Below, piece after piece: positions 8,955 to 16,891 of a DNA stretch of 64,000 nucleotides. This DNA comes from an uncultured Niabella sp. (GTDB taxonomy: Bacteria > Bacteroidota > Bacteroidia > Chitinophagales > Chitinophagaceae): positions 120,430 to 184,429 of the forward strand of contig CAKSQK010000005.1 in assembly GCA_934486785.1 (NCBI GenBank), written 5' to 3'. The number at the start of each line of letters is the position of its first letter. Position 1 is the stretch's first letter. Position numbers and translations under genes: made by a program. The notes below the pieces were generated by a model. That model did no database searches. It saw only the letters and a program-made list of their open reading frames with translations, and was not told the origin of the DNA.

Positions 8955-9626
8955 ATGAAAAAATTTCAAACAATAACATTCGGTTTAGCTATATCAGGAA
9001 TTGTATTAGCTGGTTGCGATTCAATGAACAGGAGCCAGAAAGGCGCCATGATAGGTGTGGGCGGTGGCGCTGCAGTAGGTGCAGCCGTAGGTAAAGCGGC
9101 TGGCAATACAGCAATGGGCGCAGTAATTGGCGGCACTGTGGGTGGTATTGCCGGGGCTATCATTGGTAAAAAAATGGATCAGCAGGCACAGGAAATTGAA
9201 AAAGAAGTAGCCGGCGCTAAGGTAGAAAGGGTAGGCGAAGGCATTGTGGTGGAGTTTAGCAGCGCCGTTTTATTTGGGTTTGACCAGGCAACCATTACGC
9301 CGCAGGCGCAGGAAACTTTAAACGATTTAATCAAAGTATTGAACAAATATCCTGATACGGACCTGACCATTGATGGTCATACCGATAATACCGGTAAAGT
9401 GGATTACAACCAAAAGCTTTCCGAAAGGCGTGCGGGTAATGTGGCAGGTTATCTTACCTCGAACGGTATTGCTATCGAACGCATCAGTACACGTGGTTTT
9501 GGTCTAACACAACCTAAATACGACAACAGCACTGCTGAAGGCCGTGCGCAAAACCGCCGTGTAGAATTTGCAATAACAGCAAATGAAAAAATGAAAGCAG
9601 ATGCGCAAAAAGAAGCTAGTATGTAA
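8955..9626 (+). CDS. OmpA-family lipoprotein with glycine-zipper segment
   Basis: A 223-aa outer-membrane lipoprotein. The lipobox LAGC places the lipidated cysteine at residue 21. Residues about 30-72 are a Gly/Ala glycine-zipper region with repeated GxxxG steps, and residues about 95-215 form an OmpA-like peptidoglycan-binding domain (TIDGHTDNTG, then LSERRAGNVAGYL and AQNRRVEF). Such proteins tether the outer membrane to peptidoglycan. Length and layout match the YiaD-type family. It is flanked by terminators on both sides and so is a single-gene unit. Confidence 0.93.
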   Translation: MKKFQTITFGLAISGIVLAGCDSMNRSQKGAMIGVGGGAAVGAAVGKAAGNTAMGAVIGGTVGGIAGAIIGKKMDQQAQEIEKEVAGAKVERVGEGIVVEFSSAVLFGFDQATITPQAQETLNDLIKVLNKYPDTDLTIDGHTDNTGKVDYNQKLSERRAGNVAGYLTSNGIAIERISTRGFGLTQPKYDNSTAEGRAQNRRVEFAITANEKMKADAQKEASM

Positions 9627-9650
9627 TTTAAAAAAAGCAAGTATAAAAAC

Positions 9651-9678
9651 AATGCCGGCAATTGCCGGCATTGTTTTT
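9651..9678 (+). terminator. Rho-independent terminator after the OmpA lipoprotein
   Basis: A long palindrome centred on CCGGCAATTGCCGG (outer arms AATG/CATT), followed by GTTTTT. Confidence 0.85.
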
Positions 9679-9713
9679 AAATCATTTAACTACCTTTACT
9701 TCAAATATTATTT

Positions 9714-10025
9714 ATGACACAAGATCAACAGCCTAACCAGCTTAATATTGAGATATCTGAAGAGATTGCAGAAGGCACTTATGCCAACCTTGCCATCATC
9801 ACGCATTCACACGCTGAATTTGTAATAGATTTTGTAAATGTAATGCCGGGAACTCCTAAAAGCAAAGTAAAATCCAGGGTAATATTTACCCCGCAGCATG
9901 CCAAACGTTTTATGAAAGCTTTAATTGACAATGTGGAGAAGTTTGAAGCCATGCACGGGAACATTAAAGACCTGGAAGAAATGCAGATACCCGTCAACTT
10001 TGGAGGCCCCCCGGCCCAGGCCTGA
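9714..10025 (+). CDS. DUF3467 family protein
   Basis: A 103-aa cytoplasmic protein matching the DUF3467 pattern: YANLAIITHSHAEFVIDFVN followed by a proline-bearing loop (MPGTPKSKV) and an amphipathic helix (TPQHAKRFMKALIDNVEKFE). The family is small, widespread in Bacteroidota and of unknown function. The C-terminus is a Gly/Pro tail (GGPPAQA). It sits between the OmpA terminator and a convergent secreted-protein gene, so no operon context is available. Confidence 0.85.
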   Translation: MTQDQQPNQLNIEISEEIAEGTYANLAIITHSHAEFVIDFVNVMPGTPKSKVKSRVIFTPQHAKRFMKALIDNVEKFEAMHGNIKDLEEMQIPVNFGGPPAQA

Positions 10026-10053
10026 TTTTTTATCCGCATCATGTACAAGTTAC

Positions 10054-10080
10054 GCCCTTCTTTTTTTTAAGCAGAAGGGC
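10054..10080. terminator. Inverted repeat between convergent genes
   Basis: Stem GCCCTTCT / AGAAGGGC around an eleven-base loop rich in T. It is followed by an AT-rich stretch on the plus side. It may stop transcription from the DUF3467 gene; the U-run is weak. Confidence 0.5.
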
Positions 10081-10102
10081 ATAACTTTTAATTATATATC
10101 AA

Positions 10103-10495
10103 TTACATTCTCCGTCTTTTAGGTTTCATTTCTGACTCCGGATTGTAAGGCGGCAGCATGGGATCGGGCTTTTGTTTAATGGCAATGGTAACATTCTTTG
10201 TTTTCTTCGGATCATCTTTCAGGCTAACTGTTACGGTTACTTTTTTTACTTCAGGATGTTCGGGAAGTACCAGGTCATTTCCCACAAATTTTCCATAATC
10301 AGCTTCAAATTTTAATTCTTTGGCGGTAAGGGGCCTCCAGGTGCCATCGCTCATTTTACCATCTACATTAATATAATTATGAACGCCTTTTTTAAGACTG
10401 TCGGTATATAAGTTAATGTAAATGCTTTCTATTTTTTGCGCGCCGGCTGTTATAAAACCTGTTAACAATAAGCTGATTATAAAAATTTTTTTCAT
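10103..10495 (-). CDS. Secreted small protein of unknown function
   Basis: A 130-aa protein with a Sec signal peptide (MKKIFIISLLLTGFITAGA, cut before QKIES). The mature part contains a beta-strand-rich Ig/MG-like stretch (FEADYGKFVGNDLVLPEHP, then KKVTVTVSLKDD) that would suit a small extracellular beta-sandwich. It ends in a very basic tail (MKPKRRRM). No family recognised. It lies 58 bases downstream of pdxJ on the same strand and could be the last gene of that transcript. Confidence 0.7.
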   Translation of the reverse strand: MKKIFIISLLLTGFITAGAQKIESIYINLYTDSLKKGVHNYINVDGKMSDGTWRPLTAKELKFEADYGKFVGNDLVLPEHPEVKKVTVTVSLKDDPKKTKNVTIAIKQKPDPMLPPYNPESEMKPKRRRM

Positions 10496-10553
10496 TTGAT
10501 GTTCTTGTCATGTAAATGACGTTTTTATAACCAGAAAGGTTTGTTCAAAGGCG

Positions 10554-11288
10554 CTACGAAGGGAAAGGATCGTTTTGCAACTGCCGCTTATACAGTTGTA
10601 TGGTATTTTCAAAACCCAGGTAAAGTGCATCACAAATAAGGGCGTGGCCAATGCTTACTTCCTGCAGCCAGGGTATTTGGCGGCTAAAAAATTGAAGGTT
10701 TGTAAGGTCCAGGTCATGTCCGGCATTCAATCCTAGGCCCAGCTCTTCGGCTCTTTTTGCAGCCTGAACATAAGGAGCAATAGCGGCATCTTTATTTTTA
10801 TGGTAATACCGTGCGTAACTTTCTGTGTACAGTTCAATACGGTCTGTGCCTGTTAGCGCAGCGCCTTCTACCATTTTTACATCCGGGTCAACAAATATTG
10901 ACACCCTGATGCCTGCAACTTTAAAAATCTTTATGATGTCAACAAGATAATCTTTGTGCTCAATGGTATTCCAGCCATGATCTGATGTTAACTGTCCCAG
11001 CGCATCAGGCACCAGTGTTACCTGGTCGGGTTTTACTTCCAGCACCAGGTCTACAAATTTTTGTTCCCTGCAATTGCCTTCAATATTAAATTCTGTTGTG
11101 ATGATTTTTTTCAGATCCCTTACGTCCTGGTACCTGATATGCCGTTCGTCTGGCCGCGGGTGCACGGTAATGCCATCAGCGCCAAAGTTTTGAGCATCTA
11201 CAGCCATTTTTACCAGGTCTGGATTATTACCGCCACGTGAGTTTCGAAGCGTTGCAATTTTATTGATGTTAACGGAAAGTTTGGTCAT
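10554..11288 (-). CDS. pdxJ: Pyridoxine 5'-phosphate synthase
   Basis: Condenses 1-deoxy-D-xylulose 5-phosphate with 3-amino-2-oxopropyl phosphate to make pyridoxine phosphate, in the DXP-dependent vitamin B6 pathway. It is a 244-aa TIM barrel of normal length. Typical segments are [17 protein letters not shown] at the N-terminus, [16 protein letters not shown] (phosphate and catalytic His region), [11 protein letters not shown], and [15 protein letters not shown] followed by [13 protein letters not shown]. The start ATG lies two bases after the stop of the e(P4)-type phosphatase gene, indicating translational coupling. pdxA is not present here. Confidence 0.95.
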   Translation of the reverse strand: MTKLSVNINKIATLRNSRGGNNPDLVKMAVDAQNFGADGITVHPRPDERHIRYQDVRDLKKIITTEFNIEGNCREQKFVDLVLEVKPDQVTLVPDALGQLTSDHGWNTIEHKDYLVDIIKIFKVAGIRVSIFVDPDVKMVEGAALTGTDRIELYTESYARYYHKNKDAAIAPYVQAAKRAEELGLGLNAGHDLDLTNLQFFSRQIPWLQEVSIGHALICDALYLGFENTIQLYKRQLQNDPFPS

Positions 11289-11290
11289 AT

Positions 11291-12091
11291 TTAATATGCT
11301 TTAAGATTTGCTTTGATAGCTGAATCTTTTTGTGCAGGCGTAAGATCGTACCGGTTGCCAAATATCGCATCTTCCCATCCGCCATAATTGATGTTGGGCA
11401 ATACGATGAATTTTTTGCCAAACAGCGCCGCATTGTCATCTACGTTTTTACTGCGTTCAGCTACAGATTTTTTATCCCATAACACACTAAAGTCTGACAG
11501 GTTATCGCCCAGCAGCAATACAATATCATATTTTTCAGCCACGCCCTGCCGGCGCGCCTCTTTTGAGCTAACGGTTTGTTTTAAAATAAGGTTTTCATTT
11601 TCAGAAAAAGGGTAGTTATATTTTTTCAAATTCTCAAGCGTGGCGGCGCGCTCTTTTTCATCTCTGTTGGTAAGATAAAAAACCGTTATGCCTTTTGAGG
11701 CGGCATAATTAAAAAAATCAAGGCTGCCGGCAAGCGGAGTGGCATTGGCTTTCGAAGTCCAGTTATACCAGGTAGCGGCTTCATAATCTTTTCCCTGCAA
11801 AGCATTGTGCACACCGTAGTAGCTGTTGTCTAAAACCGTTTCATCAACGTCTGTAATTACAGCTAAGGGCTTCTCACCTTTATTAGTGAGCGCCTCATCA
11901 ATCCGTTGTTTTGCAATATTATAAGCCTGGTAGCAAAGCGCTTTATACTCTGCTGCCTGTTGCTGGTATAACGACGACCATATTTTGCCGTTTAAAACAA
12001 TTTCGCTTACGGCGTCGTTGTTTACATTTTTTTTTGCGGGAGCACAGGCCGTGAGGGTGAGGGCAATCAACGCCCAGAAATAAATTCGCAT
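11291..12091 (-). CDS. 5'-nucleotidase, lipoprotein e(P4) family
   Basis: A 266-aa HAD-superfamily acid phosphatase anchored as a lipoprotein: lipobox LTAC with Cys16, HAD motif [14 protein letters not shown] (Asp nucleophile in DxDET), motif II around FYLTNRDE and the late acidic motif [10 protein letters not shown]. The e(P4) prototype sits at the outer membrane and dephosphorylates nicotinamide nucleotides and other phosphomonoesters for uptake. It forms a two-gene unit with pdxJ (two-base gap). Whether it acts on B6 phosphates is speculation from this neighbourhood. Confidence 0.9.
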   Translation of the reverse strand: MRIYFWALIALTLTACAPAKKNVNNDAVSEIVLNGKIWSSLYQQQAAEYKALCYQAYNIAKQRIDEALTNKGEKPLAVITDVDETVLDNSYYGVHNALQGKDYEAATWYNWTSKANATPLAGSLDFFNYAASKGITVFYLTNRDEKERAATLENLKKYNYPFSENENLILKQTVSSKEARRQGVAEKYDIVLLLGDNLSDFSVLWDKKSVAERSKNVDDNAALFGKKFIVLPNINYGGWEDAIFGNRYDLTPAQKDSAIKANLKAY

Positions 12092-12134
12092 ACCCTTTGT
12101 TTTACAGTCATTTTAATTTGAACTGCAAGGTACA

Positions 12135-12407
12135 TTAATTATTTTCATTCAAACCTTCTTCCAGCTCGGTTGCCAGCAGCGCAGTATAGCCGGTTATCCA
12201 GTCTGGCAGGTTTTGACTGGTATGCAATTCCCATTCGCCGCTGTCTTTGCTCAGCCTGAAAAAAAGCCGGTTACTTCTGTCATCGGCTGTATCTACATCA
12301 AATACTTGGTTGCCGGCAGTATTGTTTTTTCTAAAATTAAATTCACGAAGCCTTCCCTCAATTTTTACCAAACGGGAAAAATGGATCATTTTATTAAACG
12401 AGATCAT
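12135..12407 (-). CDS. Small conserved-looking hypothetical protein
   Basis: A 90-aa soluble protein with no signal peptide or membrane segment. It has a basic N-terminal half (FSRLVKIEGRLREFNFRK) and an acidic C-terminus (ATELEEGLNENN), with a beta-rich centre (VFDVDTADDRSNRLFFRLS). Family not recognised. An internal ATG at 12389 is an alternative start. It lies 43 bases upstream of the phosphatase-pdxJ pair on the same strand and downstream of the UbiA-like gene, so these may form one transcript. Confidence 0.6.
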   Translation of the reverse strand: MISFNKMIHFSRLVKIEGRLREFNFRKNNTAGNQVFDVDTADDRSNRLFFRLSKDSGEWELHTSQNLPDWITGYTALLATELEEGLNENN

Positions 12408-12448
12408 ATTTAGTGATTAAGATGTGTATAATGCAATAATTAAGCTAA

Positions 12449-13318
12449 TTATTGTACCGGGCTTAAATATTCCGTAAAAAAATATAATAAGGGCGATAGC
12501 GCCATTAAGCCGTCTAAGATAAAGTAAAACAGATAATCGTTAAGACTGTGGGTAGCAGGCGTGTACAAAAAATACGTTAAAAATGCCGGTACGATCAATA
12601 TGAATACCAGCCATATATTTTGTAATGTATTGAATAGCAATAATCCACAAATGATACTGAGTAAAATGGAGATGGTAAATGCAATTTTTACCTGGGGCAT
12701 TTTTAGCAGCGTTACAATACTTTTAATGCCTTCACTTTTATCCTGCTCCCTGTCCCGCAGGTCAAACAGGATGCAAATGGCAAATATGAGCGCAAACCGG
12801 TTCAGCAAAAATATCCAGTGGCGGGGCTGCCACACCATTTGTTCTGCAAGCAATGGCAGCGCTGCTGTAATATAGGCCCACATGGCGGCCAGTAAAAAAG
12901 TTTTGCCCCAAATATGCGGCTTCAGTTTTTGAAACAGGGGCAAAGGAATTTTTGGCGCAGAATACAGCAGCGTTAAAAATACGGCAGGCAAGATCCATAT
13001 AAAATTTTCAATTTCTAACAGTAAAAAAATGATGGAACCCATTGCGCTAATGATCAGGAACACAAAATGTACGCGTTTGTTGGCCGATAACCAGGTGGTT
13101 CTGCGATCCCGTACTTCTGTAGCAGCATCTGTTAAATACCAGTGCACACTGTAGCTGGCCAGCGTGGAAAAAAATACAAAACCAATGAAAGCATAAGAAA
13201 ACGGCGCGCCAAAAAGTTCTTTGGTAAACCTTATCATCAAAACAGCGCAGCATGCAATAAAAAGATTGCTGAAAATAACAAAGTCAAATACTTTTTTATG
13301 TATGCGGGTTTTCTTCAT
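12449..13318 (-). CDS. UbiA-like prenyltransferase family membrane protein
   Basis: A 289-aa integral membrane protein with about eight hydrophobic segments. The second acidic motif of UbiA enzymes is visible as FDLRDREQDKSEGIKS; the first is weak, with WYLTDAATEVRDRR in the expected place lacking the usual NxxxD. Canonical members transfer isoprenoid chains to aromatic or other acceptors. The altered first motif makes substrate and even activity uncertain. The ATG at 13318 is chosen over an upstream TTG at 13351 that would overlap the divergent gene's control region. Confidence 0.7.
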   Translation of the reverse strand: MKKTRIHKKVFDFVIFSNLFIACCAVLMIRFTKELFGAPFSYAFIGFVFFSTLASYSVHWYLTDAATEVRDRRTTWLSANKRVHFVFLIISAMGSIIFLLLEIENFIWILPAVFLTLLYSAPKIPLPLFQKLKPHIWGKTFLLAAMWAYITAALPLLAEQMVWQPRHWIFLLNRFALIFAICILFDLRDREQDKSEGIKSIVTLLKMPQVKIAFTISILLSIICGLLLFNTLQNIWLVFILIVPAFLTYFLYTPATHSLNDYLFYFILDGLMALSPLLYFFTEYLSPVQ

Positions 13319-13361
13319 GGGCGAACGGGCTGTCAAAAATAACGATTGCAATTATTTTATT

Positions 13362-13369
13362 TAGATTTG
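13362..13369 (+). promoter_or_regulatory. -7 box (TAGATTTG) for the LuxE-like gene
   Basis: Exact TAnnTTTG match seven bases before the ATG at 13376. An in-frame TTG at 13346 lies upstream of this box, so the ATG is the more likely start. Confidence 0.55.
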
Positions 13370-13375
13370 GCGCGC

Positions 13376-14374
13376 ATGAATGCCGCAGATGAGCTGATAC
13401 AAAACATTTTTACCTCCCCCTTCGATTTTGAGGCTACCGCCTTGAAACAGTTTTATTTTCAATATGAGCACAACAACGTGTACCGTAGTTATGTGAACGC
13501 GTTAGGAGTAAATCCTGCCCTGGTGAACGATATACGCCAGATACCTTTTTTGCCCATCCGTTTTTTTAAAACGCATCAAATTATATCCACACAATTTACG
13601 CCCGCGGTGGTATTTGAAAGCAGCGGCACCACCGAAACCATCAACAGCCGGCATTTTGTAAAAGACAGGCTGATATATGAAAAAAGTTTTTTAAGCGCTT
13701 TCAACATGTTTTACGGCGATGCCGGCGGCTGGTGCATCATTGGCCTGCTGCCTTCCTACCTGGAAAGGCAACATTCTTCGCTGGTTTATATGGTAAATAA
13801 GTTGATTGAAAAAAGCGGCCACCCCAAAAGCGGCTTTTACCTTAGCGAGTTTGCCAGCCTGGCAGGCGTGTTGCAGCAACTGGAACAGCAGCAACAAAAA
13901 ACACTTGTTATTGGCGTTACGTTTGCGTTGCTCGATTTTGCAGAAGCCTTTCCCATGCCGCTGCGGCATACCATTATTATGGAAACCGGCGGTATGAAAG
14001 GGCGTAAAGAGGAGATGGTGAAAGCTGTAGTGCACACAGTTTTGAAAAACGCTTTCCAGTTAAATGCTGTCCACTCAGAATATGGCATGACCGAGCTGCT
14101 TTCCCAGGCGTACTCCAAAGGTGAAGGCATCTTTCAATCGCCGCCATGGATGAAAATTTTGCTGCGCGAAGAAGAAGACCCATTAACGATCAAATCCATA
14201 AAACCGGCAACAAAAGAAAGAGGTGTGATCAATGTAATTGACCTGGCTAATATTTATTCCTGCAGTTTTATTGCCACGGATGACCTGGGTGTGTTACACG
14301 CCAACGGCCATTTTGAAGTAACCGGCCGGCGGGATCACAGCGATCTGAGAGGCTGCAGTTTGCTGGCCGTTTAA
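13376..14374 (+). CDS. LuxE/PaaK-like acyl-protein synthetase or acyltransferase
   Basis: A 332-aa member of the LuxE (acyl-protein synthetase) branch of adenylating enzymes. Visible are FLPIRFFKTHQI, the Ser/Gly/Thr-rich nucleotide loop FESSGTTETINSRHF, METGGMKGRKEEM, HSEYGMTELLSQAY and a terminal TGRRDHSDLRGCS segment, matching the order in this family. LuxE activates fatty acids for reduction in luminescence, but no luxC-, luxA- or luxB-type gene is present; stand-alone Bacteroidota copies are of unknown role, perhaps acyl activation for surface lipids. It is divergent from the UbiA-like gene. Confidence 0.82.
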   Translation: MNAADELIQNIFTSPFDFEATALKQFYFQYEHNNVYRSYVNALGVNPALVNDIRQIPFLPIRFFKTHQIISTQFTPAVVFESSGTTETINSRHFVKDRLIYEKSFLSAFNMFYGDAGGWCIIGLLPSYLERQHSSLVYMVNKLIEKSGHPKSGFYLSEFASLAGVLQQLEQQQQKTLVIGVTFALLDFAEAFPMPLRHTIIMETGGMKGRKEEMVKAVVHTVLKNAFQLNAVHSEYGMTELLSQAYSKGEGIFQSPPWMKILLREEEDPLTIKSIKPATKERGVINVIDLANIYSCSFIATDDLGVLHANGHFEVTGRRDHSDLRGCSLLAV

Positions 14375-14508
14375 AAAGTAAATGCTGATTTGATAGGGTT
14401 GTGCGCATCAAAAACCTTAGATGCTTTATTTGCAAAAATAAAAATTACTATTACTGCTATAAAAAGCAGCGCCACGAGCAATGCTTGTACGTTGTAATTT
14501 TTTTTCAT
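14371..14508 (-). CDS. 45-aa single-span membrane peptide
   Basis: A short open frame (ATG at 14508, TAA at 14371) encoding MKKNYNVQ, a hydrophobic helix of about 18 residues (ALLVALLFIAVIVIFIFA) and a short polar tail ending KSAFTF. It lies 11 bases downstream of engB on the same strand, and its stop overlaps the end of the convergent LuxE-like gene. A basic N-terminus followed by one clean transmembrane stretch is unlikely by chance in a short gap. No family known to me; conservation next to engB would confirm it. Confidence 0.5.
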   Translation of the reverse strand: MKKNYNVQALLVALLFIAVIVIFIFANKASKVFDAHNPIKSAFTF

Positions 14509-14519
14509 TAAAATAACCA

Positions 14520-15146
14520 TCATGATACCTGCTTATTCATACCGGCGATCATGCCAAGCAACTCATCACGGCCCAACCTGCTTATTGCCGATGTGATGAC
14601 ATAAAGTGGAAGCTGTTCCCACGTATTTTTCAGGGCATTCATAAAAGCTTCAGCATTATGTTTTGTAGCGCCGGGTTTGTTTTTATCTTCTTTGGTGAAC
14701 ACAATGGTAAAGGGCACGCCCCACTGGCCAAGCTGGTTGATAAATTCAATGTCAATTTTTTGCGGCTCGTGGCGGCTGTCAATCAACACAAATAAATTGA
14801 CCAGGTTCTCACGGTTTAAAATGTATTTTTCAATCATGGCCGACCAGCTTTTCCTTTGCTTTTGCGAAACTTTTGCGTAGCCATAGCCCGGCAGGTCAAC
14901 CAGGTACCAGTTGCTGCGGGTTTTAGCTCCTTTTTCATTTGAAAGAATATCAAAATGATTGATCAACTGGGTTTTGCCCGGCGCAGCCGATGTTTTTGCC
15001 AACCCTTTTTTATTGCAAAGCATGTTAATGAGCGATGATTTGCCCACGTTGCTCCTGCCAATAAAAGCATACTCGGGTTTACTGGCCTCCGGGCACTGCT
15101 TATAATCGGGGCTGCTTTTTACATATTCTGCCGAAATAATTTCCAT
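14520..15146 (-). CDS. engB: Ribosome-biogenesis GTPase EngB/YsxC
   Basis: A 208-aa TRAFAC GTPase needed for large-subunit assembly. The G motifs are in place: P-loop GRSNVGKS (30-37), G2 threonine in TSAAPGKTQ, G3 DLPGYGYAK, G4 FTKEDK and G5 TSAIS. Length is typical. A -7-like CATCTTTG (one mismatch, 15152-15159 on the minus strand) lies six bases before the ATG. The gene is divergent from menG and is followed by the 45-aa membrane peptide. Confidence 0.95.
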   Translation of the reverse strand: MEIISAEYVKSSPDYKQCPEASKPEYAFIGRSNVGKSSLINMLCNKKGLAKTSAAPGKTQLINHFDILSNEKGAKTRSNWYLVDLPGYGYAKVSQKQRKSWSAMIEKYILNRENLVNLFVLIDSRHEPQKIDIEFINQLGQWGVPFTIVFTKEDKNKPGATKHNAEAFMNALKNTWEQLPLYVITSAISRLGRDELLGMIAGMNKQVS

Positions 15147-15219
15147 ACGTACAAAGATGCATAAAATATAAAACCGGCGTATGCGATCAGGCTTTTCGGG
15201 TTTGCATTTTGCATTTTGT

Positions 15220-15227
15220 TATTTTTG
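15220..15227 (+). promoter_or_regulatory. -7 box (TATTTTTG) for menG
   Basis: Exact TAnnTTTG match seven bases before the menG ATG at 15234. It predicts a nearly leaderless mRNA and rules out the upstream TTG at 15216. Confidence 0.6.
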
Positions 15228-15233
15228 CACGCT

Positions 15234-15980
15234 ATGGCGCAATTACCGCACGATGATGTGATTCCGTACCAAACATCGGAAAAAACAAAAAAAGAACAGG
15301 TGACCGAAATGTTTGACCGCGTGGCGGGAAAATATGATTTCATGAACCGGTTCCTGTCTGCCAGGCTTGATCTGTCCTGGAGAAAAAAGGCAATCAACTC
15401 GCTTAAGAAATACAACCCGCAGCAAATTATTGATATTGCCACCGGCACTGCCGACCTTGCATTGATGATGTACAAAATGCTGCAGCCGCAACAGATCACC
15501 GGCGTAGATATTTCTGCCGAAATGCTGAAGGCAGGGCAGGTGAAGGTGGACAAGGCTCATCTGAACGGAAAGATCGTTTTGCAAAAAGGCGACTCTGAAA
15601 ACCTGGCTTTTGCCAACGATTCGTTTGACGCGGCCACCGCCGCTTTTGGTGTAAGAAATTTTGAAGATCTTGAAAAAGGGCTTTCAGAAATGTATCGCGT
15701 GCTGAAACCCGGCGGCCAGTTGATGATCCTTGAGTTTTCAAAACCAAAATCAACCCTTTTTTCCGGCCTGTATAAATTTTACATGCAAATAGTAGCGCCA
15801 CAGTTTGCGCAGCTTTTTTCAACCGATAAGCAGGCATATCAGTACCTCAACAAATCTTCCATAGCCTTTCCCGAGCGGGAAGAATTTTTGAATATTCTGA
15901 AGAATGTTGGTTTTAAAAACACAAATTACAAAGCGCTTTCCCTGGGTATTTGTTGTATATACCGGGCAGAAAAAATATAG
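15234..15980 (+). CDS. menG: Demethylmenaquinone methyltransferase (UbiE/MenG)
   Basis: A 248-aa SAM-dependent class I methyltransferase that makes menaquinone from demethylmenaquinone at the inner membrane face. The SAM site is DIATGTADLALMM (motif I), acidic GVDISAEMLK follows, then FGVRNFEDLEKGLSEMYRVL and the GGQLMILEFSKP segment characteristic of UbiE/MenG. Start is the ATG at 15234. The BtuF-like gene follows 15 bases later on the same strand and is likely co-transcribed. It complements mqnE, although in the futalosine route other late steps are not visible in this window. Confidence 0.93.
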   Translation: MAQLPHDDVIPYQTSEKTKKEQVTEMFDRVAGKYDFMNRFLSARLDLSWRKKAINSLKKYNPQQIIDIATGTADLALMMYKMLQPQQITGVDISAEMLKAGQVKVDKAHLNGKIVLQKGDSENLAFANDSFDAATAAFGVRNFEDLEKGLSEMYRVLKPGGQLMILEFSKPKSTLFSGLYKFYMQIVAPQFAQLFSTDKQAYQYLNKSSIAFPEREEFLNILKNVGFKNTNYKALSLGICCIYRAEKI

Positions 15981-15995
15981 TTAAAACACTAAGGT

Positions 15996-16712
15996 TTGAA
16001 AGTTGTTTCACTGGTTCCTTCTATTACCGAACTTTTGTTCACCTTAGGCCTGAATGATGAAGTGACAGGCCTTACAAAGTTTTGCGTGCATCCCAGGCAT
16101 TGGCTGCAAACCAAAACAATTATTGGCGGCACAAAAAATGTGTATATAGAAAAAGTGAAAGCCCTGCAGCCCACGCTCATTATTGCCAATAAAGAAGAGA
16201 ATGTAAAAGAGCAGGTGGAAGAACTGGCCAAAGCTGCCAAGGTGCTGCTGACCGATGTGAACAATTATGATGAAGCGCTGCAAATGATCGCGGCTGTTGG
16301 AGCTGCTGTAAACAGAACGAACCAGGCCAATGAGCTCATAAGCCAGATCCAGGTGGCATTTGCTTCACCCATTGCTACCAAAGTAAACACGGCCGCGTAC
16401 CTCATTTGGAAAGATCCATACATGACTGTTGGCGGCGATACGTTTATCAGCAATATGATGCGGCGGGCAGGTTTTGAGAATGTTTTTGAAAAACAACTTC
16501 GCTACCCGCAAATTAGTATAGATGAGATCAAAGAGCGAAATCCCCAATATGTATTGTTATCCAGCGAGCCTTATCCTTTCCGGCAAAAACATGCAGCGGA
16601 ATTACAAAGGCAGCTTCCAAACTCAAAAGTTATCCTGGTAAACGGCGAAATGTTTAGCTGGTATGGCAGCAGGATGTTACTGGCTGCTGATTATTTCAGG
16701 TCGCTTCACTAA
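15996..16712 (+). CDS. BtuF-like helical-backbone metal/cobalamin receptor, no signal peptide
   Basis: A 238-aa protein of the periplasmic-binding type III (helical backbone) fold: VVSLVPSITELLFTLGL at the N-terminus, then TKFCVHP, a central helix (KVKALQPTLIIANKEENV), and IWKDPYMTVGGDTFISNMM. BtuF-type relatives bind cobalamin for an ABC importer. It starts with TTG at 15996 after AAGG and goes straight into the first domain strand, with no signal peptide or lipobox, so it looks cytoplasmic as encoded. It is convergent with, and overlaps by 17 bases, the cysteine-rich gene of the B12-riboswitch unit, which supports a cobalamin link. Confidence 0.8.
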   Translation: MKVVSLVPSITELLFTLGLNDEVTGLTKFCVHPRHWLQTKTIIGGTKNVYIEKVKALQPTLIIANKEENVKEQVEELAKAAKVLLTDVNNYDEALQMIAAVGAAVNRTNQANELISQIQVAFASPIATKVNTAAYLIWKDPYMTVGGDTFISNMMRRAGFENVFEKQLRYPQISIDEIKERNPQYVLLSSEPYPFRQKHAAELQRQLPNSKVILVNGEMFSWYGSRMLLAADYFRSLH

Positions 16713-16890
16713 GCTCTGTTAAACATTGCCTGCAAAGGCAGTCATCATATGCTGCGGCAATCACCTGCTGCATTTTTTCGGTAAATGCAATACCATAACA
16801 CTGGCATTTTAAAATGTCGCCGATTTTACACGCAAAAGCCTGCCCGCAGCGCGGGCAAACTTTTGTTTCGTGTTTATGATGTTCTTCCAT
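16696..16890 (-). CDS. Cysteine-rich CWC family protein
   Basis: A 64-aa protein with the pattern of the cysteine-rich CWC family: CPRCGQAFACKIGDILKCQC near the start and DDCLCRQCL near the end. Eight cysteines are arranged as CxxC / C / CxC and CxCxxC, as in a small zinc- or metal-binding fold. It starts one base after the BtuB-like stop codon, so the two are co-transcribed and likely coupled. Many genomes carry this small gene next to cobalamin or metal transport genes; the exact role is not established. Confidence 0.85.
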   Translation of the reverse strand: MEEHHKHETKVCPRCGQAFACKIGDILKCQCYGIAFTEKMQQVIAAAYDDCLCRQCLTELSEAT

Positions 16891-16891
16891 A

